The notes beneath the pieces were generated by a model, which saw only the letters and a list, made by a program, of their open reading frames with translations, had not been told where the DNA came from and made no database searches. Below are positions 10,100 through 20,462 of a stretch of DNA of 64,000 nt, piece by piece. Made by a program: the position numbers and the translations under genes. Source of the DNA: Hymenopus coronatus (lineage: Eukaryota; Arthropoda; Insecta; Mantodea; Hymenopodidae); assembly GCA_030762935.1 (NCBI GenBank), contig CM060900.1, forward strand, positions 283,236,284-283,300,283. Direction: 5' to 3'. Each line of letters opens with the position of its first letter. Position 1 is the first letter of the stretch.

Positions 10100-11342
10100 T
10101 GGTATAGAATAAGTTTAAATGGAAAGGCGTTTCTGCATCTATGGCTGTGCTGGTAGGTTTAGTTTGTTTTTCTTGGCCGTCGGACTAACACTTTTTCAGG
10201 AGCACGATCTTGCCGCTTACGCACTGGCCGTCTTGCAGTGAGGGCAGAATCCTCCTGGTCCATCTCCTCCACCTGGGAGGAACCCTGTCCAATTGAGAAT
10301 TTCGGTTCGAAAACCTCGAACCGATTAGAGGTACTGCTCGGCGAAGATGGTCGTCGTCGATCGGTATTCTTCCCAGAAGATTCTTCAGAAGAGGATCTGC
10401 ATGGAGAATTACGTGGACTTTTCCTTCCCTAGATACTTTTGGAGAGCACTTTGCATTATAGCTTCAGGAATTCGGTTCTCACATAGTCTGGGTCGCGATT
10501 TCCCGGCTAGGTGCCGGTTTAGCTGCAACCAAGCTATAGGTACCAGAGTGCGGAACAGAGGGTTGGCGTAGGCACAGTAGCCTATGGGCTTTGGAGAAGG
10601 ACACCTTCTCCCTCACACGTATATCCTGGATCGTTCTCTCCTCTGTGAAACGGGGGCAATTGCGGGAACTGGATGGATGTTCCCCGCTGCAACGTACACA
10701 AGATGGAGTGGTAGTGCAACTTCCATCGTGCGATGCGCTCTACAAATAGCACAGGTGGAATTGTCAGTACAAAAGTCACTGGTATGCCTAAACCGCTGCA
10801 TTTGTAATATTTGAGTGGGTTGGGTATATAGGGCCTAACCTCGATGGCTTCGTACCCTGCCTTAATCCTTTGAGGAAGATCTACCCGATCAAGGTAAGGA
10901 ACAGGGTACGTGTAGGCATGAACTCACCATTAACTTTCTTCTGAACCCTATAAACAGATGCTACACCTTGGTCAGCTAGGTCCTCTTGAAGCTCCTCGTT
11001 GGATAAACCGTCCAAGGTGCGGGCGGTGATAATGCCACGCGAGCAGTTCAAGCTCTTGTGCTTTTCGACCTTAATGGGGTAGCTTACTAAAAGTTTTGCT
11101 CTAAGTATCTTCTCTGCCTGGGATGCTGACAATGCTTCTACCAGGAGAAGTGAATTTCGGGCTCTGAAACAAGATTTCACCGGACCAGCAATTTTGTCTA
11201 AACCCTTTTGGAATTGCCAAACGGCTAACCGAGGTAAATTTCCTGTCTTATTCTGTTCTATTGGTAACCAAGTAGCAAGGCCAATGCACTCAACTACTTC
11301 TTTTCCAGACACGTTACTATTGAAGGTTTTGTTTTTTGCCAT
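10100..11342 (-). pseudogene. Gag-like ORF1 of I-clade LINE copy 1 (broken)
   Basis: The frame 11342-10881 begins 'MAKNKTFNSNVSGKEVVE' and is clearly homologous to the longer ORF1 of copy 2 (48608-47784). They share 'KGLDNNAGPVKSC/KGLDKIAGPVKSC' and 'LLVEALSASQAEKIL'. The frame breaks near 10890. The zinc-knuckle region (about 10813-10600) is recognisable in pieces: 'QRFRHTSDFCTDNSTCAIC'. The protein would coat the element RNA. A GC-richer, serine-rich and degenerate segment runs to about 10100, just before the ORF2 ATG. Confidence 0.8.
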
Positions 11343-11789
11343 GAAGAAGGCAGAATAAATTCATCCCCCAGTGCTCCTCACCCACCACGGAGCCCAACAT
11401 GGGGTCACCTCACTGGGGTGACAGGGCTACACAGGGGATATAGCAGGCACGTCGTCCCACTCACCCTGGAGTTCGGTATAATACCTAGTCCTGGCCGATT
11501 GACTAGGGGTGGATTAGTCCCTAGCCTCCCGTTTAAGTGAAGCAGAAACCAAAGTGATGTATTAGGCTGCGCACCCTCCCCAGTCACTGAAAGTCAGAAG
11601 CCCAGGCTCAGGTACACAACCCTCAATCAACCAGGATAGTCCTTTCCACCGACACGGGTCTCCACATACGGGTGGGAATTTCAACCTACTGACTCTCTCA
11701 CAACTCTGAAGCTGCCCCAGAGGGAGTCAAAGTTGGCTCGGGATCCCGGGTGCACCTAACCTGTACCTACCGTAGTAGGCCCCTGGGTG
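11343..11789 (-). other. 5' UTR of I-clade LINE copy 1
   Basis: About 445 bases of GC-richer sequence upstream of ORF1. They align with 48609-49050 of copy 2 over nearly the whole length ('CCTACCGTAGTAGGCCCCTG' is identical at the distal end). LINEs of this kind carry an internal promoter in the first part of the element, so this is the likely promoter region, though I see no specific box that proves it. Confidence 0.7.
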
Positions 11790-12010
11790 TATTAATGTGG
11801 AGGTAACGTGTCTGCCTTACATTCAAGATGTCCCGAGTTCGAATCACGGTTAGGGCGAGTAGCCCGGATAAAGTTTCTTCCGGGACTTTCCTTATCCTGA
11901 GAATACGTATGTTGGTAACTTTAAGCTCGATGGATCGCGGGCTAAAAGGAGCTCATCCAATATGATCTACTTGGTTAAATGATGCTTAACTTAGTCAAAA
12001 GAATTTTAAG
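11790..12010 (+). repeat. SINE family A, body of the copy split by the LINE; includes the right target duplication
   Basis: A tRNA-derived SINE. 'GGTAACGTGTCTGCCTTACATTC' resembles an A-box region and 'GAGTTCGAATCACGG' a B box. The family tail follows: 'CCTTATCCTGAGAA', 'AACTTTAAGCTC', then a run with 'TTGGTTAAATGATGCTTAAC'. The same tail occurs at 28.1 and 49.6 kb. The target duplication TATTAATGTGGA at 11790-11801 overlaps the SINE head, so the LINE appears to have inserted into this SINE and left only its tip near 1905-1932. Confidence 0.75.
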
Positions 12011-12470
12011 TTAAAATACCTACATATAAAAATAGTAATTAATGTCCTTAGAGAAGTTTAAGTAAACGGTAATGGAATTGCTCCGATTACATTGATTTAA
12101 AGACAATTTCAAGACCGATGCGAAATTGAATGCACAGAAAAAACCTCCTTTGTGTCTTTTATTAAAGCGAACAAGGCAAACAAAATTAGCCCTCGCTCAT
12201 TACCACAGAAAAAATATTGTTTCCAATCCGCAAAGTTTCAAGGAAATGTATTTTTATGAATTTGTATTCTTTTTTACAAAAATGCATTCTCTAAATCGCA
12301 AAGAAAGTTAAAGCTGAAGCAAGGAAACATTTTAAGTAGCAATTACTTATAATATATGTATGCTGAATAATTCTTTGTGTAGCATTAACGAATTTATGTT
12401 ATTTGAATTGATCTGCATTTCTAATGCAATTTATGCTCTAGCAGTGATCAGAGTTATTTATTAGGATTAT
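12011..12470. other. AT-rich spacer
   Basis: Nothing beyond a 61-codon frame (12126-12311) without known motifs. I see no repeat family member here. Confidence 0.5.
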
Positions 12471-12471
12471 A

Positions 12472-13018
12472 CACAGATGGGATCCCAAGGGAGTTAGGGC
12501 AGAGCATCAGACATAGGCCTTGTGGCCCTTTGCTTCTTACATGGCCCCACGGAGGAAGGGAAGAACCCGAGGGGTGACCAGATCCGGACGACGACGGACG
12601 CAAGCATTGACGAAGTCACTAACGGCTATAGTTAGAACGCCTTCGACGCCGCCCTAGGTCCTAAATACGACCCCGAGTCTCCCGGCGGACTCCCAGAGAG
12701 AGCCTCAAACCGGTAGTCCTGACCGAGCGTTCCCGATGATGACGCCAGGATAATCTTTTTATCATGCGCAATCCACCTGCCGAATACCGCCCGTCATCCG
12801 GTTCTTCAACCCTCATAAAGAGATGGTTAGGGAATGATAGGAACCGGAACTGGTGGACCATAAAATTCGGGGGATGTAATAAACCTCACCAACATTCGCT
12901 TGGCAACCCATGGAAGCCCCGAAAAGAACCCATGGATCAGGTAGACTGGATACGGGGATCAAAACCGTGACTTCCCGAATGCGAGCCACGGACGAAACCG
13001 CCTGAGCCATCCCGCTCG
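12472..13018 (-). repeat. GC-rich tRNA-headed repeat, family D, long copy
   Basis: About 550 bases clearly richer in GC than their surroundings. Read on the minus strand the element starts with a tRNA-like head at 13018: 'GATGGCTCAGGCGG' (A-box-like), then 'TCACGGTTTTGATCC' (B-box-like). A long unique body follows, ending in the 'CCAAGGGAGTTAGGG' region (plus strand). The head recurs at about 35.22 kb. Open frames on both strands (60-68 codons) lack known domains. It may be a long SINE or a SINE fused to another GC-rich repeat. Confidence 0.6.
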
Positions 13019-13019
13019 G

Positions 13020-14315
13020 TTATTTAATTATCAGGTCACATGTTTTCGTTTTCCTTCTGTGTTAAGTTGTGCCCCAGGTAAATAATCCACGTCTTCTGTT
13101 TTTGGGAACCACTGCCTTATGCACATTTATTTCGTCAAAATCTAGATATATTCTAAATTGATTCTGTAAATAATACTTCTACTGTCATGTAACCTACCCC
13201 TAATAATCATCCACGTTTCTCATTTTGAAAACTAGTGCTTTATGCTCACGGACTCCGTCAGAAAATGGACAGATTCTATACATGTAGTCTCTGTAAACGA
13301 TACTTTCACAGACTCGTAACTTGACCTCCAGTCTAGCACTCAATGCAATATTTCACAATTAGGGGAACCAGATCGAAATTTTCGAGAGCAGAATAGTTTA
13401 AGGTAAGAAGAACATTTTGGAAAAGTTCGGAAAATATATGACATTTCTTTCATTCACTGAAAGCAATAAAAACAATTTTTGGTGTGAAGTAAGATGCCAC
13501 CACGAGGGACAAAAATGAACTCTTGAAGTACGTAATATGTTTAGTTGTTTTAAGGTAAAAGTCCCAAACGATCGCACTTCCTCAAGCTGCAGAATACGTA
13601 AGAGTGACACATGGTGCAGTTTGCTATCGTTTCTACAGGACTCAAAGTGAAGCTTATCAAGCATACGTATTAGGTAAATTTGCACTTTCATTTTTACTTC
13701 TGTTTATCAATAATCGTTGTCTGTTTTCTTTTATGTAAGATAAACTTGAAAAAAGGCTATATTCTCATGATAATTTAATAGAAGAGACCACGTGTCCATT
13801 GAAACAAATGAGTAACATAATTAAAGCGGGAAGCGCATTCGCTTTGAGCGTGAGATTCTGCTGCAAGTGTGGCAGTTAACGGGAAGCAAGGTATTTTTAC
13901 GAACAGCGTATTCCATTTAAAATAAGAAGTTTCCATATTGCCTCAGAAATATGTTCTGTTGATCTCGAATAATAACTTATATGCTGTATTTGAAGATGTA
14001 GTAACTTTTGTTGCTGAAAGGCAAGGGTTTCGTAAAAAGCCGGCCGGTCACTCTCAAAATACCAAAAAATGCAGTAAATGTTCGGCGAAATCCGAACGTC
14101 CGGTCATTCTATTCACAATTCTATGGAAGAAATGTGTAAGTGAAAGGACTATGGTACATGTGAAGCAATGACAAATGAAATCAGCAACACTCTGATAACA
14201 GAAACCGTTGCAGAACAATTACTTTCTGGAAGTGACGCAACATATAATTAATGGAAGGCAAATAGTGAGTTAATAAAACGTCTATTTAATTGTTCCTGTT
14301 TCAGACTTTATGAGA
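13020..14315. other. AT-rich region without recognised genes
   Basis: Contains 97-codon (13691-13398, minus) and 77-codon (13938-14171, plus) frames that show no motif I recognise. 13070-13300 contains two loosely similar segments ('TAATAATCCACGTCTTCTG' and 'TAATCATCCACGTTTCTC'), which suggests an old duplication of about 125 bases. Confidence 0.45.
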
Positions 14316-14819
14316 AAGATCTGATGCGTTACATTCACATGGCTATCCTGCAGCACACTAATCGTACAGAAGTTTAATCTGCTATCTAATTCATGCTGAT
14401 CAATATAAACATTAGCACAATCCTTATATTACATATTAAATATTTTCTTGTAGGTTAAAGGGATTCAGGGCTAACCAAAGGGATAGCCAAATATTTTAAG
14501 ATTTGGTCAGTATCTGATGGCCCTTAAGTTCCGATCTATTTGCACGACCAGGATGGAATAAACAAAGAAACACGAATGTTCACTCCTCATTTGTGAAAGG
14601 TATAAGTACTGCTAAATTTAAACCAAAAACAATGAATGTTTCAGAAAAGGCTAACTCCATATAAAGCATATTTGACAGAAATTGTGTGCTTCAACAAGAT
14701 CTACATTTTTTGTGCATTAAGATTGTGTGTATCTCTTTGTTTGCCAGTTATGAACGTGTCATTCAGAATGAAGGAGGTTTCAGAGACCATTTCCAGAAAA
14801 TTCAAATTTTTCTCCGTGG

Positions 14820-15110
14820 TGTTGGGTTAAAATGCTAGCACATGGTTATCAAAGTCGCGGATTCAAACCTAGCGCAGGGCGATGGATTTTTCTTCTTCTT
14901 TGTCGTCCTCTTCTTCCGGGCGTAAATATCCTTAGCATGACTTCTTTCGGAAGAGAAGTATAGTCGGTGGTCCCATGTCATAGATTTACGTCACGCAGAA
15001 GAGCCTCAAGCCTGATAAAGAGGCCTCTGAGCAAAATTAAGGGGTCTTAGTGTAGAATGGAACCTTGATAAACAGCGAAAAAAAAAAGTGTCCATAAATG
15101 AAACTCAATT
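14820..15110 (+). repeat. tRNA-derived SINE inserted in a DR1 copy
   Basis: 'AATGCTAGCACATGG' followed by 'GCGGATTCAAACCTAGCGC' resembles the A and B boxes of a tRNA promoter at tRNA spacing. A SINE-like body follows, ending in the A-rich stretch 'GCGAAAAAAAAAAG' at about 15078-15090. It separates the two recognisable halves of the surrounding DR1 copy, so it inserted later. Confidence 0.6.
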
Positions 15111-15115
15111 CCTTG

Positions 15116-15148
15116 CTTGCTTTCTTTCTTTCTTTCTTTCTTTCTTTA
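15116..15148. repeat. CTTT microsatellite
   Basis: About seven uninterrupted TTTC units after the SINE. Confidence 0.95.
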
Positions 15149-15624
15149 TCTTTGTTTTTCTTTTTTATAAACTTAAATATGTGCATTTTATTTATCATGT
15201 AAATATCTTTAAGATATAGAATTTAATTAAAAGCATTAGAATCACCTTTTCTAGAATAAAAAACTTTGAAAATTCTCCCTTGTAAACAGTAGTTTTGGGT
15301 GAGGGAATTTTCCTGAAAATCTTTATGTTGCCTCCATAGAAGATAGTGAACTTAAATACCAAGTTTGGTACTTAACCGATTTTTCGCTTTTGAGTTATGC
15401 AGCTCATAGAACGTCGGAGTCACACACACTCGAACCTTTTTTCTAAAAATCCTTTAATTAGTCTCCGGGGTCCTCAAAACATGAATTTCCGGTAAACTTT
15501 TGGCATCCAAATTTGCTCTACCTACTATCAGTATTGTAGGTGTAGTGAAAGCACAGTGTGAAAATATATGGAAGCACATATACTTAGTGCAACTATTGTC
15601 ATAGAAGAGTTTTAAAAGTATCCC

Positions 15625-15785
15625 TGACTGCTTTTGTGGTCGAGTGGTCAGAGTGCTGACTTCTCACCCGGGTTCGATTCCCAGATGGGTTGGGGAGTTT
15701 TCCTTTAACAAGAATTATTCCCGATCCCTCATAGAGTCAGGAAGAATGAATTTGGGATTGAATGTGTGTGTGTGTTTAATGTTAT
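15625..15785 (+). repeat. SINE family B (tRNA-derived)
   Basis: The head 'GGTCGAGTGGTCAGAGTGC' followed by 'CGGGTTCGATTCCC' is a clear tRNA-like internal promoter of the kind seen in Ser/Leu-type SINEs. A short body follows ('CCCTCATAGAGTC') and then a GT microsatellite and AT-rich tail. A partial reverse copy lies at 43.79-43.90 kb. Confidence 0.75.
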
Positions 15786-15847
15786 TAAAATGATGTACGC
15801 TCATCCTATTTAAAACGAAAGGTTAATGTACTTCTAAACATGAATAT

Positions 15848-15849
<2 letters not shown>

Positions 15850-15881
<32 letters not shown>
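15850..15881. repeat. GA microsatellite
   Basis: About fifteen GA units. Confidence 0.95.
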
Positions 15882-15883
<2 letters not shown>

Positions 15884-16109
15884 GTGAGTTTATATATCTA
15901 GAGGATATATTTGAAACTAGTAATATATTCAGTTGAAACTGTCTTTTTTTTTTTTTCTCGACAGTATGTAAGCATCAATTTGTTTCTGTAAATGTTAAAT
16001 ACTGTTTGCATTCGGCAGGTTGTTTCCAATGCTGACTTCAATCGGTGACTCTGAGTTAATTCTACAGATTTTCTTGATATGAGAGTGGCAGCCTTGCAGA
16101 AATTATAAC

Positions 16110-16430
16110 AAATGTGACAGAAATGTGCCGGTTGCGAATGTCCCCTGTTGCTTCCAAATAAACGGCGTTACAATAAAACGTAATAGTGCATCGAGTAATC
16201 CCATGCCCGGAGTAAAACATGAATGGAGAAACGCGAACCGGTTCTCGCTGCCATGGGATGCCGACAGAGGCGCTGACGTGGCCGGTACTGCGCGCGGAGG
16301 CGTGGAAGTGCTAGTTGCCAGTGCGTGCAACCAAGTGGCAAACGAAGGTCGTATGGATGAAGTTCTCAACAGGAGGTCGTCGGGAATCATATACGGTCAC
16401 AAGGAGTCGGTAGGTGTCCGCTTGTAATTG
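16110..16430 (+). CDS. Possible first coding exon of a host gene (GC- and CpG-rich)
   Basis: This 320-base stretch is near 50% GC with many CpG, inside a region near 33% GC, and I could not assign it to any repeat family here. An ATG at 16352 opens 'MDEVLNRRSSGIIYGHKES' and runs to a good splice-donor-like 'GAGTCGGTAGGT' at about 16400-16411. A longer frame in the same phase starts at 16125 and ends at 16427. CpG-rich first exons with 5' UTR look like this. No downstream exon is identifiable in the window, no family motif is visible, and it could be a single-copy remnant of a GC-rich transposon. Confidence 0.25.
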
Positions 16431-18780
16431 TTTCAGCTATCATATTGACATTTGGAATGCACATAATATGACCCGTGTAAAACGATAAAATACATTTCTG
16501 ATTGCAGAGTTGCCATGGTTAGGGTTAGCGGGTAATCGTAAGCGAAAATCAGAGCAAATTATTTTTAAAAGCAGGAAATAAGTAGGACAGCGTTTAAAAA
16601 TAACGATTAAATTATATTAACAAAAAAATCAGATATAAATAAATACAATTCCAGTGACTCAGAAGTGAAACTCTTTGTTGAGATGACACCCTATTTTCAT
16701 TACCTCTAATCACGACGGAGAACCTCTTTATCAAATACCTGAGGCTTGGTCATTTTGCAAGATAAGGCGTAGCCAGAGGGTTGGCAGCCCGTTCACTTAG
16801 TAAAAAAATGTATAAAGTATTAGCAAAATCCATCTTTAATTTCAATTGCTGCGCCTTAAACTATGCACATAAAATAGATGCTTCAACTATTTCTTATTTG
16901 ATTGTATACAAATTGTTTAAAAATGGATCCTATACACACCCCCTTAATATTTTTCTAGGGTTAGGGCAGCATTCTTTACAGTTCTTGCAAAACCTGGGTA
17001 TTTTATTTTCTTATTGTAACATTTTATCTTCCTTTAGATACAACAGTTCTTTTGTATTTCATACAACAGTTGGTTTTTGTAATTCATAATTTTCGTAAAA
17101 TTAAAGAAGAACGAAAAAGTAATCCATTTTATTCATTTGAAAATAATGCTATTTCGTATACAGTTTATAGCATATGTGTGTTTTAAATTTATATTTATAT
17201 GATGTAAATAATTAATCAATTATATAATTTTAACACTCAACAATCTTAACAATTGCGACTCGTAATTTCGATCTTAAAACTAGATAATGGCCTTTTGCAT
17301 TTCCTGTGGTAATATCCAACATATACACTTACAAACAATCGTTTCCAAAGTAATGCCCCGAATCTAAAATTCAGCAGTATTTCCAGCTCTTAATTTTTGT
17401 GCTGCTCAGGAAAGTAGAATTTCTCCATCATCGTGCGCTCTCCAAGATTACTGGAATTATTCGGCAATCTTTACTCTGTTAATAAAATCTAAGGTACAAA
17501 AACTAAAGTTAAGGTTTTAATTATTGTTCAAAAATAGCATTTTGTGAAAACACGGAAGTTTTTCCAGTTTATATAATACAACCGGACAGATCCTCAAAAT
17601 ACATGTACATATACACTGCTAAATACTGGGCGTTTGAAAATATTAGCCTTGGTGAATGAAGTACCAGTAGGAGTAACACCCATAGAAAATAATTGTTATT
17701 GAATATGACAATTTATCTCGCATCATTATGGACGCGTATGGATCTTGCCCTTCATATTTAATTTAAATAATGCCGAATGCATATGTTGCATTATCAACAG
17801 TAGCCGAAACATTACTGTGATTATAACACGTATTCTTTGTTACACAGTAAGTTTTTGTAATTGGAAGTTGTCATTTTGAAATTAAACTCTAATTCTTTTT
17901 GTGATTGAATTCTCCATGAGAAATATTGCTTTCTCATTGGCATTGGAAGAAAGAATCAAGTAAGAGCAATTTCATTGTTTCACGTAATCCTATTTCTTAA
18001 TTCTGTATTTGCCAGTAACTGCTCATGCAGCTACGTATGTCATACGCGTGCATGCATTGAACAACCACGTTACACGTTTGGCAAATAAATAACAGGATCT
18101 GCAAAGCAACTAAATGATCTTAAATGAACGAACAACGTGAGATTTTCTCGGAAATTAGACACTCAAAGCCCAACTTTTGGCAGATTTGGGACATAAAACG
18201 TTATATTTTTACCATATACGACTGTATTTTTATATTGTTCTAATGTCGAATTGTAATAATTCACGTGGCAGTTTGTAAAATATCAGGAGAAAAGAAACGA
18301 ACACTTCAGAGTAGCAATAATTGTTGTAAAATGTACAGGTTTCTCTGCACTTAATACATGATTTATGGACTTACTAAATTAACAAACATTGTTTTAATAC
18401 TTGCTAACAAGCATTGCTTAATAGTTTATCTACCCCAAATACCGGAAATTAACCAGAGGCAACTGGAAGTAAACACCGGTTAGTGACCGGTGAGCAAATT
18501 TCGCGAGCGACCTTTGTTGCACACCTCTTGCATATCAGCAAAAACGGAGAGAGAATCGCGCTCTCGCAGTTTGCAGTCCGTGATGAATAAAAGAGACCGA
18601 AAACGTTGTTAACTGCTTACCACTTTAGTTACATAGCCTTTATTTTTCAGAGAGTAAAGTCATCTATGAGTGTTCACCAATAGCTAGTTTTGTAATTGTC
18701 TATCTGATTTAACATTAGACAATAGATCCACTAAAGGGTAAAGCAAAACTTCAAAGGACCGTAACAAAAACCACGCACGA
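16431..18780. other. AT-rich non-coding region (possible intron or intergenic)
   Basis: About 2.3 kb without recognised genes. The 102-codon frame at 16781-17089 is hydrophobic and AT-driven. A 19-base near-perfect inverted repeat (CACCGGTTAGTGACCGGTG) sits at about 18474-18492, next to a GC-richer patch (18490-18600). Confidence 0.5.
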
Positions 18781-19575
18781 GAGCTCGCAGCGTTGTTGTT
18801 GTTATTATTATTATTATTATTTATTATTATTATTGTCGTTGCTATTATTATTAGCAGAATGAATCAAACATGAAAACGTGCAACGAAAAATATGCAAACA
18901 CGACTGCACACAGTGTTTTACTATATTATTACATATAATTAATATTACTACGCAGTATACGCTTAGCAAAATGAATCCAACATGAAAACATCAGAACGAA
19001 AAATATGCAAACACGACAGCTTATACTGTTTCACTGTATTGCTATCATTAATATTAGTATACGTCAAAAGAAGATTACTGCGTAACGAAAAACATGCACG
19101 GTTTCTCACTATAGTATCATCATTACGGAGTATACGCTTAGCAGAATATAGTAAAACGTGAAAGCATAGTAACAAAAACATACAAACACAAGATGAGGCA
19201 GTGTTTCCTTATTACCATCGTTAATATTATTACGCAGTATAAGCCTAGCAGAATAAAACAAAACATAAACACAATCTCCACAGCATGTAGTGTTTCAGGA
19301 TACTATTATCATTAATAATATTACGCAGAATATGCTTAGCAGAATAAATCAATACATGAAGGTATCGTAACGAAAAACAGGCAAAAACGAGAGCACGTAG
19401 AGTTTTGCCGTATTATTTCGATTAATATTATGAGCTTAGCAGTATGAATCAACACATGATAATATCATAAGGAAATCGCCTGCGGTGCCATTTGTAGTGA
19501 AAGCGGGCGTTAAACACTATAAAAAACAAAAATAAAAAAGAAATCATAAGGAAAATATGCAAACATAAGAGCATA
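18780..19575 (+). repeat. Degenerate minisatellite, forward units of about 92-112 bp
   Basis: A motif 'GCTTAGCAGAATGAATCAA', then 'ACATGAAAACAT', 'GTAACGAAAAA', 'ATGCAAACACGA', and a (TTA)-rich spacer 'CATTAATATTATTACGCAG', recurs with starts near 18851, 18963, 19138, 19244, 19336 and 19436. Spacings of the adjacent units are about 112, 106, 92 and 100, with one damaged unit near 19070. The array is interrupted by a SINE at 19476-19542. It continues on the right in the opposite orientation. Confidence 0.75.
19476..19542 (+). repeat. SINE family E, 5'-truncated, with 12-bp target duplication
   Basis: The 3' part of family E ('CGCCTGCGGTGCCA', 'AAAGCGGGCGTTAAACACTA') followed by an A-rich tail. 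It is flanked by ATCATAAGGAAA at 19464-19475 and 19543-19554, a perfect 12-base duplication. The full-length family member is at 58.15 kb. Confidence 0.9.
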
Positions 19576-19589
19576 TAGTACAATGAAAT

Positions 19590-19665
19590 GTTACCTGTTT
19601 TCGTATTTGCATGGTTTCCGTTATGACGCGTTATGTTTCGATTTACTCTACTAATGTATAATGCC

Positions 19666-19722
<57 letters not shown>

Positions 19723-19885
19723 CAATCATAAACGGAAATATTACGTGCTGTCTGTCATTTTTCAAGATTTTTCGTTACGATTCTTTCATGTTTTGGGTTT
19801 TTTTCTGCTACATAGTAATAATAAAGTGAAACATTACGTGCTTTTGTGTTTGCGTGTTATTGCTTTGACTTGTGCTATGGTATTA
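19590..19885 (-). repeat. Minisatellite, reverse-oriented units, with AAT microsatellite
   Basis: The stretch 19760-19870 matches the reverse complement of the left array's unit: 'TTTTTCGTTACGATTCTTTCATG', 'TTTTTCTGCTACATAGTAATA', 'GTGAAACATTACGTGCTTTTG', 'TGTTTGCGTG'. A second, weaker reverse unit lies at about 19590-19660. Between them is a run of about eighteen AAT units (19667-19720). The region is therefore arranged head to head around 19.58 kb. Confidence 0.65.
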
Positions 19886-20255
19886 TGAGTAACAACAACA
19901 GCAAACAACAAATAATAATAACAGCAATAATAATAATAATAATTATTAATATAATTATTCTTATTTTACACCATCAAGCGGATTACAACTCTTCTTTAGG
20001 TTAGCAACGAATCGGTACGTGGGCATTACCTGCAACAAGGCGTCCTTTTTCCTATAAAGAAAACGCACCATCTGGGGCCAGGTAGGTGCCCTACTTCTCT
20101 AAAAGTGGCATTTACTCCTGAGCTACTGCAAATACATTTACACACGTAGGAAGCGCTCCTCATGCGGAATATTCTTAAAGAGAAATATAATACTTATATA
20201 TCAGTAATATATTATATTTTGAAGTATTTGTGTTTACGGTGAAGCTGTCCCGTTT

Positions 20256-20462
20256 TTGTTGTTGTTTTTTTGTTATTTTATCCACAATTTACATCCCCCC
20301 TGTATGGTTGCTGATTTTACTGTTCCTTTACACAAACATATACACATTGCACAAACAGATAACGCCCATGCCCAAGGCGGGACTCACACCCATGATCCCC
20401 TGCACACGAAGCACCAAAGCGAGACGCCTTAGCGAACGTGGCCATGGGGACCGGCTCCCAGT
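20256..20462 (-). repeat. SINE family C (tRNA-derived)
   Basis: Read on the minus strand: the head 'CCGGTCCCCATGGCCACG', a B-box-like 'GGTGTGAGTCCCGCCTTGG', then the body 'CATGGGCGTTATCTGTTTGT' and a T-rich end. Related copies lie at 35.47 kb and 40.99 kb. Frames of 72-106 codons across it on both strands are by-products. Confidence 0.75.

Larger units (their letters stand above)
1930..11789 (-). mobile_element. I-clade non-LTR retrotransposon, copy 1, split by a second LINE
   Basis: A LINE read on the minus strand. In order it has a 5' UTR (about 11789-11343), a gag-like ORF1, then ORF2 with an AP-type endonuclease, reverse transcriptase, RNase H and a CCHC-like tail, then a 3' UTR ending in a (GAT)n run on the plus strand (ATC repeats at the mRNA 3' end). 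An RNase H plus a simple-repeat tail place it in the I group rather than CR1 or RTE. A different LINE sits at about 4811-9001 between the endonuclease and RT parts. Without that insert the element is about 5.7 kb, a normal full length. Both ends match copy 2 at 47.0-49.05 kb. Frameshifts and stops show it is no longer active. Confidence 0.88.
14320..15615 (-). repeat. DR1 dispersed repeat, diverged minus-strand copy with internal insertions
   Basis: Shares with the other DR1 copies the blocks 'GTTACATTCACATGGCT', 'CCAGAAAATTCAAATTTTTC', 'TTATGTTGCCTCCATAGAAG' (usual: 'GTTGCATCCTTGGAAG'), 'AATACCAAGTTTGGTACTTA' and 'TTTTGAGTTATGCAGC'. The degenerate terminal palindrome lies near 15515-15555. 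The copy is interrupted by a tRNA-like SINE and a CTTT microsatellite at about 14820-15170. The 64-codon frame inside (14636-14830) is not considered a gene. Confidence 0.7.

Noticed and set aside
12940..13018. Possible true tRNA gene on the minus strand near 13.0 kb
   Set aside because: A- and B-box-like motifs are present, but the acceptor stem does not pair and the element continues into a long repeat body. It is a tRNA-derived repeat head.
15625..15710. Possible Ser/Leu tRNA gene
   Set aside because: The promoter boxes are good, but there is no complete cloverleaf and a second partial copy has a SINE body attached.
16103..16390. 95-codon minus frame opposite the CpG-rich island
   Set aside because: It is the shadow of the GC-rich plus-strand sequence, without domain or start context better than the plus-strand frame.
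18796..19950. Possible CRISPR-like array from the regular spacing of repeats
   Set aside because: Units are 92-112 bases, degenerate, without short identical repeats or unique spacers. The context is eukaryotic.
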